A DNA stretch of 64,000 nt from Hydractinia symbiolongicarpus. Its lineage: Eukaryota; Cnidaria; Hydrozoa; Anthoathecata; Hydractiniidae. How positions within the stretch are numbered: the stretch's first letter is position 1; every line of letters begins with the position of its first letter. Below are positions 19,960-32,315 of this stretch, in pieces. Below the pieces are notes generated by a model that was not told the origin of the DNA, made no database searches, and saw only the letters and a program-made list of their open reading frames with translations. The DNA is taken from contig NC_079885.1 in NCBI RefSeq assembly GCF_029227915.1, positions 12,971,001 through 13,035,000 of the forward strand, read 5' to 3'. Made by a program: the position numbers and the translations under genes.

Positions 19960-21147
19960 GGGATCGTCTCCATGATCGTTTCCAAAATAATTGTTTCAAT
20001 TCGTATAATTTTTATTTTGAAACGATCTCTATACGAATTTGAAAGGAATTTAAAATGCTAAAAAAATAGTTTTAAATTCGTTTCAAAATAGTTTAAAATC
20101 ATTTCGTTGTAACAAAAATTGTTTCGCAATCGTTTCCTAACTGTCTTACAATATCAAAATCAAATCGTTTCAACAGTTTGTTAAAATTCAAAGTGCAAAT
20201 TGTTTCAAAATCGCTTCACATTTAACACCATTATCATTATTATGTTTATCACACACACCGATTTCTAAAGAAATTTAATTATCAAATTATTTAAAATATC
20301 TATATCTTTCGATCTACGGCGATGATTCTCCTTCCTACAATCGCGTATTGATGATTTTTAAACAATCTCTGGCGATGTTTTTGCTTCCTATGATTGTGTT
20401 TTGATGGTTTTTAAACGATCTAGGGTGATAAACAAGATCATAAGAAGCTAAAACATCGCCATATATTGTTAAAAAATTATTAAAAAACGATTGTAAGAAG
20501 CGAAAACATCACCATAGATATATAGTTTAAAAGTATCAAGACACAATCGTAAGAAGTAAAAACATTGCCATAGATCGTTTAAGAATTATCAATATGCGAT
20601 CGCAAGAAGCGAAAACATTGCCGTAGATCGTTTTAAAACCCATCAAAAATGGATCGTAGATAGTTAAAACGTTGATGTAATTCGCTAGAGAACTATGAAA
20701 GTCACCCTAATTTTTTTAAAAAATATCAAAACAGGATCTAAAATAGTCACATTTGGTTTCAAAACTACGTAGTTTTATCACCCAATTCAATGAAAGTTGT
20801 GTGCATATTTTTGTGACGGCTGTCGAAGTGAGAAAGGAAGTTTAAAAATCGTTTCAAGCAATTAATTTATCACATTTTTGATTGTTTTTTAATTGTTTTG
20901 GGAGAAAAATTTGCTTCAGAATTCGTTTTGAAATTTGTTTCAAAATTTTTTTCTGCATTCGTTTCAACAGTTTTAGAATCGTCTTCCACTTCATATCATT
21001 TTTAAGCTCACAGTTTAAAAAAAATTCAATCGTTTCACCTTCATTTTAAACGATCTGTAAATGATTTTAAAAATGATGATACAATCTGGAAACGATCATA
21101 ATTGTTTCACTTCGTATAAAATGTGAAAAGATTGTGGAGACGGTCCC
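19960..21147. mobile_element. Harbinger-type MITE, 1.19 kb, with inverted internal arrays
   Basis: Ends GGGATCGTCTCCATGATCG and, at right, GATTGTGGAGACGGTCCC, flanked by TAA on both sides (19957-19959, 21148-21150). Non-coding. The centre (about 20310-20650) has units of about 60 bp with the core GATCTACGGCGATG in one orientation twice and in the other orientation four or five times, and words such as TCGTTTCAAA recur throughout. Confidence 0.85.
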
Positions 21148-21235
21148 TAAGAAAGATTCCTTAGCTAGCTATAGCTTCTATGTATTATATTTTCAATATA
21201 TAATAAATTTAAATCTGCTTTACTTCATCATTACC

Positions 21236-21283
21236 TCCCGAGGCAACCATCCCTCTACTTTGGCCACTGCTGACTCCCCCATG
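21236..21283 (-). CDS. Candidate first coding exon of an unidentified gene
   Basis: ATG 21283 in a favourable context (AACCATGG) followed by 16 codons (MGESAVAKVEGWLPRE) and a GTAATG donor. No continuing exon was found, so this is only a possibility. Confidence 0.25.
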
Positions 21284-22059
21284 GTTTTTTAGTACAAATG
21301 CTATACTGCATAGAGGATGTGAAAGCTCGAAACGATGTTTATCCGTTATGTTGTAACCTTCAAATGTTTATCAAATCCGAAGACTGCCATTTGCAGTTGC
21401 TGAAAACGAATGCGAGGAATCTAATCCCGGTCTCCCCGCACAGAGTACCAGAGCTATAACAAGAAACCCTGCGGAACAACCATTACTAAAAAGTAAAAAA
21501 GAGCCCTGGGGTGAGGTTACCTTGGGACTTGTAAATTGCGAAAAAAATTTTCGCTTGCGAACTTAGGGAACCTCTTTCCGCTCCGCAATCCTTTTAAGTC
21601 AGCTAGCTATAGCAAAACATCACAAGCAGAAGTGCTCACATGGATTTTTCCGCAACAACCTCTACCATCTTGGTGGCGGGTAGTTTGTATCGGCGAAAGT
21701 AATTTATTGACATATCTGTTCCGGTTCCGCAAAATACACAGAAGTATCGCCGCAGTAAATATGAAAACGAGGTTTATCTCTATAGTAATAGCCGTATTTT
21801 GTCTGTTCAAAAGGGTTACCGATATTCCTTTGATCTTTCCGCGAATTTTTAGAAACCAGGGGGGTTGTTTAATTGGAAATCTTATGATTTATCAAAATAA
21901 ATTACAGAAATTAATTTATTTCCTTACATAATTTAATTAATTTAATTAACAAATTAAGTGATTAAAATTAATTCATTATTTAATGCGCCATTTTTAATAA
22001 TAATTTACCCCCGTGACCTTAATCGCCGATTCCGCTCAGGAGCCACGGAAAACAAATAG

Positions 22060-22190
22060 AACAACCTCGTCCCCAGGCCCATTTTTCTCTTTTTGACGTC
22101 TCGGACGGCGAGAAGAAATTCGCGCCGTCTCGAATATCAAAACAGCGAAAAATTGCCCTGGGAACGAGGTTGCAAATAGGATGGTTTTAC
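22060..22190. repeat. Imperfect inverted repeat of the AACCTCGTTCCCAGG family
   Basis: CAACCTCGTCCCCAGGCCC at left is complementary to GCCCTGGGAACGAGGTTG at right, with further pairing around GTCTCGGACGGCGAG. Related words occur near 29250 and 37583. The motif is familiar from MITE-like repeats of cnidarian genomes, which supports the organism call. Confidence 0.65.
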
Positions 22191-22809
22191 CGACAGTTTA
22201 CCTGACTTTGTTTTGACCGCTCGCACGTGTATACCAATCAAAACGCTTGATTCTTTGAAAAACCAATTAAGACTTTCGCGGCCTAGACATGCCAACGAAG
22301 AAACATGATGGCCATTTTAGTTTTTAAAAAGTAATGGTGGTCAGTGTTGTTTCTAAGTCTGTTTCACCTTTTTGTCTTCTATAAGCTTTTTATATTTGTA
22401 ATATTTGTTTCTTTTTTATGTTTTAAAATGTGAAGATAAATATATTGTCACGTTTTTTAGCTACGTACAGATCTTAAACGCCCCAGTTTTAGGATTTTTG
22501 GCTAGGAACGAATATTTTGAAGGCTAGCTAGCTAATAGCCTTACTTTTTACTAATTTTGTTTGGTATAAGAGGTTTTTCTCCAACCCAACATTTATTTTT
22601 ATGTCAAGGATATAGCCATTTAGCTATTTCATATATTTACCTAAAAAGTGAGAGTATAAAAATTCAGTTTGGCTATCAATATCGCAATATTCTCAGCAAT
22701 AAATCTTATGCTAAATACAGTTCAGCTAGGTAGCTACATCTTTAATTATGTTTCTTAAAAAATTTTTTGCAAATAAAATGGCTGAGCAATTGCTTTAGCT
22801 GGAGGGGTA

Positions 22810-23435
22810 ACTACAGGCTGTTTCCTGTGTTGTCATTTAAACCAAAGTTGTGACAAAGTTTTTTTGGAGAAGGGTACTGTTCACATCTGTTTAACTGTAC
22901 TAAGCGGTCAGCTCAGTGTTAACAATAGCTTGTTTTTTGGAAAGGCTGTTACGCCTATGCGGGTCAGCCCACTGTGACAATTAATTTTTAAACTTTCTTG
23001 GGAATCACGCCTGTACGAATGTCCAACAATGTTTACCTGGACTAACCGCTTAGCCCTGTGCAAGAAGCGAAGGACTGTTTCTTGTGTTTTCATTTAAATA
23101 GAGTCTGCAAGAAAGTTTTTTTCAAAAGAGTATTATCCCTATACACCTGTGTAACATCGTTTAACTAAACTAAGCGCTCACTCCGGTGTCACTTTTACAA
23201 AAACTTATTCCGAACAATAAAATAATATTGACCGATTGTTTTTGCTATGACAGAGTCAAAACGGTTGTAAACTGTGTTTTTATTTCAGCCTTTGTTGCAG
23301 GAAAGTTATTTTTTAAAAAATATGTTACAGTCGCAACACTATAATTTTGTGTGCACTTCACTTGATTTACAACATACTGCATACCTGTACTAAAGCGCTC
23401 CACCTGACTGTGTCACACAGTTTGCAGTTCTTTTT
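22810..23435. repeat. Three diverged tandem units of about 200-250 bp
   Basis: Each unit carries TGTTTTCATTTAAA, then AAAGTTTTTTT, then ACCTGT...AACT(G/A)...ACTAAGCG(C/G)TCA. Units start near 22822, 23073 and 23270. No coding content. Confidence 0.6.
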
Positions 23436-23499
23436 AAGCGCTCCTTAGGGCGTTCAACAACAGTTACTTGTGGCACATCCCGGCGTCGACCCCGGGTTT

Positions 23500-23770
23500 C
23501 CCGGCTAGTATATATATACTAGTCGTTGCCCGTGAAAAAATCCACGGGTTCGCCCGTCCTTTATATTTACCCATCGCAACAAAGTGGATAAAATATATCG
23601 CATTTGATATTCGTGTCTCCGTAACATCATTTTCTAACTCAGCGGGGGGTCCGCGCAGAGACAGACAGACAACGGCTATTATTAAAGAGACTAGCCGAAT
23701 TCCCGTGGAAGAATACCCGTTGAAACCAAAACGTTGAAATATAAGCAGGTGCAACAACAACAACAACAAA
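23500..23770. repeat. Dispersed repeat with CCCGTGGA/TCCACGGG core
   Basis: CTAGTCGTTGCCCGTG, AAAAATCCACGGGTTCGCCC and CTTTATATTTACCC, then GGCTATTATTAAAGAGACTAG. The same blocks recur at 40406-40500 and four times in tandem at 50575-51010, so this is a mobile or satellite-like family of the genome. Confidence 0.75.
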
Positions 23771-23991
23771 AAATGCAAAATGCATTATGTCCAACAAAAT
23801 CAAAAGGTGTCTAACAACCGTTACTTAAGAAGCGAAATCTGCTAAAATTTATACTTGCTTTGCCATGGCAGAAGTACAACAGGGAAAAAAGTATATCAGA
23901 CATTTAAAAAATCCAACATATTTTGCCCAGTTATACAAATAAAGTTATTACAAAATTTCCACACTGTACAGTTTGTAACACGTCATACCAA

Positions 23992-26900
23992 CAGGGGCGG
24001 ATACATACCACGTCAAAGACGTCAAGTGACGAAGGTAAATTGTCTACCTGTATAACGGACGATGTCAATCGAGAGGGGCATAGTAGTGCGTAAAGTTCTT
24101 TTTATGTAAATAACGTGCGCCGACGAGCGGGAGTTGATATAAAATAGGGGACCAACGGCTCAGGGTGCCGCAGAGCCACGTCTGTGCGTTGTATCTGTTT
24201 TAATTTGCATGGTGCGTGATTGTTTTGACGAATATAGTCTGTGGTCTGTTAAGCGGTAGTGTTTCTTACGGCGGTAAAAGTCATACAAATCTACAGAGTT
24301 GAGCAAACCTGTAACATAGACTAGTGACATATATAGTTTGTGCGGCACGATTTTTGAGTGAAAAAAAAGGTAGCCGCCCTTAACGATATAACTCGAATTA
24401 CCAGTCTAGTGACTTAGCAGTCCGCTGGATTCGATTACCCCTGTGAAAAAAGGTTCTTTCTTGTTAAACATGGCTTTAAAAACCATGTCTGATAAGGTGA
24501 CTAGTGCTTTTTTAAGTAGAAATGTCGATGTAATGAAAGAAATTTTTAACTCCCGCATTGGTGATTTGTCAAAATTACCTACAATAAATTTTCCGCAGCT
24601 GCTGGAGAATGGAAGTGTATTAAAATATAGGTTAGCTCCTTTGGACTTTCCTACAAAGTTTGTTCAAAACAACTCGGAAACACTCATTGCTTTGAGGTAG
24701 GTTTGTTTAAACTTTTTTCTGATCCCTAAAGCTTTGTTTTTGTTAATAGACTGTGAAGTTTACAATTTAGTTTTTGTTCAGCTATAACAATGCAATTTTC
24801 AGTCATAAACTGAAACTAAAGCCAAAGATTTAATATGGCTGACCTTAATTGTTTTTATTAAATATTCCTTTGTTTTATTCTCAGAATAATTTAATTTTTC
24901 AAGACGTGTCATAAACAAATATATAAATGGTAGCTGAGTTGTGTTGTTATGTTTGTGAATGTATTAATAGCTAGGCACAAGACTCAGATTGGCTTTGTTT
25001 TTCTTGTTTTAGCTCTGAAGCAAGTGGAAACTGCTTATACAGCTCGGTATCATTAATGTTGTCAGGTGACAATTCATTGTGCCATGATTTAAGGTTACTT
25101 ACTTCTTTAGAGTTGTTTATTCATGCTGAATTTTATTCTACGCATCCCCTTCTATACTCAATTTTTGAACAAGGACAACTAAATAATAACCAACTTTTTA
25201 AGAATTTCAAGCAAGTATTTGATATGTCCCTGGCTATATCTGATAAAGATTACCCCCATGGTTCTTCACTTACAGAATTGTGCAATTTGAAGCTCTGTAT
25301 AATTGCAAAAACGGCAGATGGGCAGGTCTTCTTGACATACTTGCCCTTTCTACTGTCATTAATCACAATATAAATGTAGCATACCCCGAATGCGGCGAAA
25401 CATGTTATAAGTTATTGTTTGCGGAGAAAGTTCAACCTCGAATCCCCAATGAAAACATAGCTTCTGACATAGAGCTTTGTTATGTTATGCATGGTTATGT
25501 ATCCAGACCAGGTGAAAATTATAAACCAAACCATTTTGTTCCCTGTATACGTTTGTTAAATCATAGTAGTAAGCGTAAATCCTTTTCCAATGAAAAAAAA
25601 CTTGTAAAAAAAATTAAAACTGTGGGTTTTGCTAGTGATAAAGTACAAGCAAAGCTATCATTTTGGACTGATAAATGCAGCGATAAGCTTGTATTACCTA
25701 AAGTAAAAAGTATGTCCAGACAAAACAGCTTGCTGATAACTAAAATAAATAGTACTGATTCAATAAAAAGTTCATCTACGTATAATTCTAAAAATAGTTT
25801 AACGGTTTCCATTTCTACTTCCAATGCCAGCCAAGTTTTTGGAAAAAATTCTTCTACTTTTACTTCCCCTGCTAATCTTTCTTCCCCTGTATCCTTTTTG
25901 TCCCAAAAGCCTTTATTATTTCCTTCATTTTTCTCAGAATCATCATCAAAAGCAGGTTGCTCATCTCTTGTCACTTCTTCAATAAATGAGTGGGATGTTG
26001 CTGGATATAGGGACAAATGTAAAGGTCTTAGGCCAGAAGAATTATATAATTTGATAAAAAATGTTCACAAATGTGGTGACAATTTTGTTTTTCCTAAAGA
26101 AAAATCTAGAAGTTTTCGTCGGGAATGGCTTAAGTCGTTTAGTTGGCTATGTTATTCTCCAAGCCAAGATGGTGCATACTGTCTTCCTTGTGTTTTATTT
26201 GGAGACAGATTTCCAACCAAGGCATATAAAATAAAGAAACTGTTACGTGAGCCATTACCATATTGGCCTGATGCATGTGCTGCTTTCAAGCGCCATGAAA
26301 ATGTTCCCAATGGAATACATAGTGATACCATAGTTGCTTTTACCTCACTGATAAATGCTGTTGAAGGTAAATTCAAAGCAATTGATGTCTTAATTGACAA
26401 CCAAAGGAAAACTGTTGTATTAGAAAAAAGAAAAAAACTGATTCCCATTACAGATGCCATCATATTGTGTGGGCGGCAAGGTATTGCACTAAGAGGACAT
26501 CGTGATGATGCTAAGTATCATCCAGTTCCAGGGGAATATTCAGTAGGGAGAACTGGCAATTTTGTAGAATTGCTGAATTTTCGAGTTCGAGGTGGTGATA
26601 CTGATTTGAAAGAGCATTTATCAAAATGCCCTAAAAACGCAACATATATTTCCAAAACCACTCAAAATGATTTATTAAATTGTTGTGGTGAGGTAATAAC
26701 TAATAAAATTGTTTCTGAAATTAGAAAGAATAGATTTTTCTCTGTCCTGGCTGATGAACTTTTAGATTGTTCTAATAAGGAACAACTTTCTTTAGTAATC
26801 CGTTATGTTGATTCAAGTAGAAATATCAAGGAAGATTTTCTTAAATTTCTTCATTGTAAAGAGGGTTTAACTGGTGCAGATTTAGCCCAGCTTATGTTGT

Positions 26901-29001
26901 CTGCTCTGCAAAATTTAAATCTAGATTTCAGTAATTGCAGGGGCCAGGGTTATGATGGGGCTGGTAATGTTGCTGGACATTTAAATGGTTTATCAGCTCG
27001 TCTTCTATCAGTTAACAAAAAGGCTATTTATGTTCATTGTCATAGCCACCGTTTAAACCTTTGTGTTGCTAAATCTTGTTCCATCACGCTGGTAAGAAAT
27101 GCTATGAACAAAATTAAAGAAATTTCCTACTTCTTTAACTTTTCACAAAAAAGGCAACAGCTCCTTGAAAAAAATGTCATTCAATATTGTCCTAATTCTG
27201 ATAAGTCTAAACTTAAAGATGTCTGCCGAACACGGTGGATTGAGCGTATTGATGGCATGGAAGTTTTTCAAGAACTTTATGTTGCAATTTATGTGACCCT
27301 TGATGATATGATGTTAATTTAAATAAAATTGTCAATAATGAAACTGCCACCAAAGCACACTCTTTTTTTAATGAAATTTCTACCTTTGAGTTCATTGTAT
27401 CTGTTGTTGTGACCAGAAATGTTTTGGCACTAACACATGGTGTTACAACTTTGCTTCAAGATAGAAGTATTGATATTACAGATAATGTTCAATACATTAC
27501 TAATTTGAAAAATACAACTATGAGTTGCAGGAACAATGTAGATTTTTTTCACAACTCATGGTACAAGGAGGCATTAGATGTTGCGGAAAGTGTAGGAGTT
27601 GAGGAGAAAATGAAACGGGTTATCAGAAGGCAAACATTAAGGGACAACCAACCTGCTATCAGTCCAAAGGATTATTATAAAAAAGCCTTAACCATACCAA
27701 TCTTGGACCATTTAAACAGTGAACTTAACTCGAGGTTTGATTTTGAAAACTTTGTAGTGTATAATGGATTGTGCATTGTACCAGCCAAAGTAGTTTCAAT
27801 GGTTTACTCCAACAAAGATTGGAAGAGCAAATTTAAAAGGTTTGTAGATTTTTACAAATCTGACATGCCAAATCCTCTTGCTCTAGAGTCTGAGTTAAAG
27901 CTGTGGGAAAAGTTTGCTTTGGATTATCAGGGTACAAGACCTGAAACCATTGCTCAAACTTTAAAGTCAATAAACCTGTCTCTATTTACTAATATAAATG
28001 TTGCTATTCGCATTCTTGCTACTATCCCTATTACTTCATGTGAATGTGAAAGAAGTTTTTCATCATTAAGACGATTAAAAGATTATTGCCGTAGTACCAT
28101 GACAGAAGATCGTCTTAATGGCCTTTCTTTAATGTACATTCATCAAGAAATTATTCCAAAGGTAGATGATGTACTTAATATTTTTGCCCGAGATCCTAGA
28201 AGATTACAGTTAATTTAAATTCACTTAAAACTTAATACATATTTAAACAATTTACTTTATCCTTACTTACCCATACTTACCTCTACTTACTCATCTTTTA
28301 ATAAGTCTTACTTTTAAGTTGGTAATTATACACTTAACATCTTAGGTTCACCCTAAAAGTTTCTCAACTTTGGATTTTCTGAAGTCCTAACTCCTATTTT
28401 ATAACATACATTTATTAAAATGCTTTGAGCACAACCCCTGATTTATATGTTAATGCTGCTTTTTAGCAAGAGTCCTTTCAGTTTATAAATTTACTTTTTG
28501 AGCCTTGTTTTTTATATGCCATATCCTTTGTTTTTTTTATATATTTTACTGAAATAGTTCTTGCACATTCATTTTTTAAATTTGTTTTTATATAATTCTT
28601 TGTTATCATGTCAACCCGGTATACTGATGTTTAGATGTCAGATTTGATAGATTCATTCATTATTCCATTGGCCGGTTTTGACAATTTGCTCAATTTGACC
28701 TATTTCATGTTAGATTCAGTTTGTCCATGGTTTTCTACATTACGTGATGCGCAAGAAAGAAGAAAGAAGATTTTTATGGGTTATTAATGTAACCCTTCAA
28801 GTTTTCAAAAAACATTATTTTGGAATACCAGCTGCTTTGAAAAAGTAGCTAGATTTATGTTGTTTTTTCTTTCAATTTATTCTTATGAAATGTCTGGTAA
28901 GTATACATTAAAAAAATGATAATTCGGGCATTTGCGACAAAAAATTTTTGGCTTCACGAAAAAGTTTGACTAAGGACTTTTTAAACCTGTATCCGCCCCT
29001 G
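23992..29001 (+). mobile_element. hAT-superfamily DNA transposon, 5,010 bp, OTU-fusion type
   Basis: Perfect 14-bp terminal inverted repeats CAGGGGCGGATACA, and ACCAA on both sides (23987-23991, 29002-29006). A 5-bp duplication is shorter than the 8 bp usual for hAT and fits the 5-bp group. It contains one gene with an intron. The ends are intact, but two frameshifts make the gene non-functional as read. It stands within older repeat sequence shared with 31060-31140. Confidence 0.92.
24470..28218 (+). pseudogene. OTU-domain/hAT transposase fusion, two frameshifts
   Basis: Exon 1 is 24470-24696 and exon 2 starts at 25013; the intron is GT-AG and restores SSEASGNCLYSSV across the split codon. 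The OTU-like part has GNCLY (candidate nucleophile Cys), a GRWAGLLDILALST strand-helix and PNHFVPC (candidate His). A serine-rich linker follows, then a TTF-type zinc finger (RREWLKSFSWLCYSPSQ, CLPCVLFG), then DUF4371 and the transposase: VLADELLD (Asp), GQGYDGAGN (Asp), HCHSHRLNLCV, and the dimerisation region CECERSFSSLRRLK (Glu) ending RLNGLSLMYIH. Frame changes by -1 near 25310 and again near 27310. The last stop is at 28218. About 1,080 residues would be encoded, long for hAT because of the OTU part. Confidence 0.92.
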
Positions 29002-29878
29002 ACCAAAATCAGATAATCAGTCTATTGCATACAGCAACCCTTTCAAAGTTTTACACAAAATATAAGAAATTAACAGTTATCTGAATTCCCGTGGAAGAAT
29101 CTATTGGATCTCTCATTCAACCGATGTAAGGGATACCAAACAAAAACATACAACACAGCTATTTGAATTTTCAAAACTCACATTTCAACCTTGACCCAAG
29201 GCTCTTTGTCTCTTTTATAACGGGATGGCAGAAAGATAAAAAAAATACATTGGGATCGAGGTTGCTCACAATCTGCATTATTCTATGTGTATAACTGCTG
29301 AAACAAAACGTCTAAAAATATACGCATGTGCAACAAAAAAATAAGTAAATAAATAAAATTGTAAAATAAAGATGGAAAATGTCCAACAATTTTTTATTAT
29401 TTTATTTTATTTTTATTAACTGTCTTTCAGGCACTTCCATATTTTACAATGGCTATTCGTCCTATTAAAATAGTAATAATAATTAAATAAAGAAATAAGT
29501 TATTCTATAAAAAAAAACACTGTAAACTGTAGACAAGATTAGCAGGGGTCAAAGTGGTGAAGGATTGAAAGACATCGATATAATAGATTCTGACGGAGAA
29601 TTAAGACCAGAACATATGAAAATGAAAATAATGCACTAAAATATATAATATAAAAATATACATACATTAAATATATTTATTAATCGACGGGCTTAAGAAA
29701 TAACAAAAACAATCGAGCAAATGAACAAAAATTGAGACTAAGTAGAGCAGAAGGAATCAATTAAAGCATAAAGTATTGGATGTAATGGATTGGTTATCAA
29801 TCGGTCAATACATGTTAAGTTAGTCAATAGATGTTAAGTTATATTGAGAAATTGTCGATTAAAAAAAAAAAAAAAAAA
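28219..29878. other. Non-coding: hAT 3' region and older repeats
   Basis: 28219-29001 is the 3' untranslated part of the hAT element. Beyond it, GAATTCCCGTGGAAGAAT (29084-29101) matches 23697-23714, showing that the hAT split or neighbours an older repeat. A run of 18 A is at 29861-29878. Confidence 0.6.
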
Positions 29879-31088
29879 CTAGGTATGTTGCATAATAAAA
29901 ATCGCAAGACTATGGTCTAATAAATATTTTTTCAAAAAAGTACAAAATTTTTTGTAATCAATTTCTTCCCTGATAGCTTTAGGAAGATCATTTAGAAGGC
30001 GACTTGCCTTGCCAAGAAACAATTTCTCCGACACATTGATTTCATACTAACTTCGTCAACATTACGAGTTCCACGTCCAGCAATTCTCAACTTGAAACCT
30101 TTCAAATACGATGGAAACTTATCCTGCTGAATCGATTTGTGGGCAAGTTTTAAAAATTTAAAGTGTATTTGTTGCTGGATCGGTAGCCAACCAAGTTGTA
30201 TTACATCCTCGAGCGTGGAATATCTCAGCGTTACAAAAGACGCAATTTTGCATAATAGTTTATCAAGTTTTTTCAGTTGGAATAGTGGCAGGTTCTAAAA
30301 CAATGAACAGCAATAGCGAATTTCGAACTTAAAAGGGCTTCTGCCAGTTGCTTCCGCAAACGAAATGTTGCTATGCCACGAAGATAGCGAAGAACGTATA
30401 GTTTCGAAATTCATTCCAGTTGGCATTTAACTGAGTCTGGTGGGCTAAAGTACGCTTTTCGTGACAAGTTTGTTGTAGGTCGGTGATTTTTAAGTCTTTC
30501 ATCCAGGATGCCGGAGGACGGTTGACATTGATTCTCTTCAACGGTGCGTAACGTTCCATGCACTCAAAAAGCAGATGGTTGAGTGTGCTTAGGCTGTCAT
30601 CGGTACAATCAGTTGCATAAAGACATTGAAAGGGATGGTTGCGGTGTCAGTAACATACGCCGACAGGTCAAAATTTCTCATGTCACGAATGATCTTGTAC
30701 CGTGGTTCAAATCTGGCTACACGAGTATTGATCCAAGCGAATACAGCATCGTGGTTGCAGATTTCTGGTGTTGGAAGGACTTCACAGAATTTTACTTTGC
30801 AAGAGGAGTTGGTCGAGATGTGATCGATTAGGGATAATCCTTTTCGTGATAGAGAGTTGACATGCTGAGTGAGGTCGAACGATCGAAGGGTTTCAAGGTA
30901 AGAGCCTTTAATTTGAGAGTTCTGCAAAAGCTAATACTGAAGTCACCTGTTATCACCACATTTCCTGACCTGTCGAGAGTAGCGTTTCCAATGATGCGGT
31001 CGAAGTTGACGAGCCATTCTGCTTTTTCTTGGTGTGTGAAATTCGGCTGGTAGGCGACACAAATAACAAAATCAAAGGTGTCTAACAA
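29879..31088 (-). pseudogene. CR1-like LINE relic: endonuclease plus RT tail, RT core deleted
   Basis: Reading leftwards from 31088: FVICVAYQPNFTHQEKAEWL and NVVITGDF, then SLIDHISTN and ICNHDAVFAW (endonuclease active-site type segments), the linker RFEPRYKIIRDMRNFD and WMKDLKITDLQQTC up to about 30380. It then joins directly to VLRYLRGIATFRLRKQLAEA, LFQLKKLDKLL and IQLGWLPIQQQIHF, which belong to the region after the reverse-transcriptase palm. The whole catalytic core is missing, so it was deleted before or after insertion. Stops and frame changes are present. The frame ends with a stop at 29879. Confidence 0.82.
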
Positions 31089-32033
31089 CCGTTTATAAAA
31101 AGCGATATACGCTAAAACTATATACTTGCTTTGCCATTCCAGAACTCAAAATATAGAAATTAATAGTTAAAACACAAAAGAGAGAAGTATAAAAACTTGA
31201 ATCATTTGGCAAATTGTATATCTACCGAAAAATTCGAAGAACAGACCCAAACTTATAATCTAGAAAATCACGCATAAAATCAAAGAAGATAACAATGCAG
31301 CGTTTTCGAATTTAAGAATCGAATATATTTCAAACGGCAACGTAACAGATGTAAACAATGATTTAAGTTTGAATCACGGTCTGTAGTGTTAAAATCAGTA
31401 ACAACAGAAAAATTACTTTTTACAGTTTATGTAATTTCTTTTCTAGGATATACATGCCTCGATGTTCTGAACTTCTTTGACAAATGCTATCCTTATTTTT
31501 CTCAATATGTTCTTGACATGATTATGGCCTGAAAACATTTAATGCCTTAATAAAATAAAGCATGTTATAAGTTACTATAGCTAGCTAATAGAAATTCTAC
31601 TACATGTAACGGCCTGTTGCTTGGACAAAAAAAAGTTAAGTTCGTTTGATATACAATAAAAAAAGTAAACTTCTAATCAATTTTGTGCGTCATACAAATG
31701 TTCATATTTAAAACAAACTATTAAGCTTAGACATATTTTTAGGATGTTCTAAACTTCTGACCCATTTTCGGAGAATGTACTTACAAAATAAGTGCTTAAA
31801 GAAAATAGTTTTCGACTCAAGACACAACAACAAACTTAATATTTAAGGAGAATTTAGCTCTGAAAGAACGAATTGAAGATGCATACAATTACCTGAAACA
31901 TTTCCAATCAGTTCTCTTTGTGATGTTAAATCATCGTACGTTAGAAACATTTCTAACTTACACCTTCGTTCGACAACAACACAACATTTTTGTTTTTTAC
32001 ATTTCAGATTCGAATTACATTCATAATCGAATC
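31089..32033. other. Non-coding, repeat-derived
   Basis: AAAATCAAAGGTGTCTAACA (31067-31086) and the next 60 bases match 23797-23875. Nothing else recognisable before the integrase transposon begins at 32034. Confidence 0.5.
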
Positions 32034-32044
32034 CTACGATGGCC

Positions 32045-32168
32045 CCTATGGCTCACTTCTCTTCTAAATCAAAAACACTTCTCTTCTATATAACGAAACA
32101 CTTCTCTTCTGTATTTTGACACTTCCCTTCAGTATTTTGACACTTCTCTTCTGCACTTAACACTTCTC
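32045..32168 (+). repeat. Left subterminal array of CACTTCTCTTCT
   Basis: Five or so copies of CACTT(C/-)TCTTCT spaced by short AT-rich bits. Such arrays next to terminal repeats are often transposase-binding sites; that role is inferred here. Confidence 0.8.
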
Positions 32169-32315
32169 TGCATGTGGCTCTTTACAACTTGAATTCTGAA
32201 ATCTGGTCCGCAATTTTACATCATTGGTCCGTAGTTTTAACCTTTTGTGAGGTTTATTACACGGGACCAGTCCCCTCGCCATGTGTCATATTTTTCAACC
32301 GTCGTCAAGCAAGCA

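Noticed and set aside
25300-25320. Programmed -1 frameshift signal
   Set aside because: GCAAAAACGG does not fit the X-XXY-YYZ heptamer in the upstream frame, and a second frameshift elsewhere in the gene points to decay; kept only as a low-interest question.
29861-29878. Poly-A tail of the CR1 relic
   Set aside because: The LINE is on the minus strand, so its tail would appear as poly-T on the plus strand; this run has the wrong orientation.
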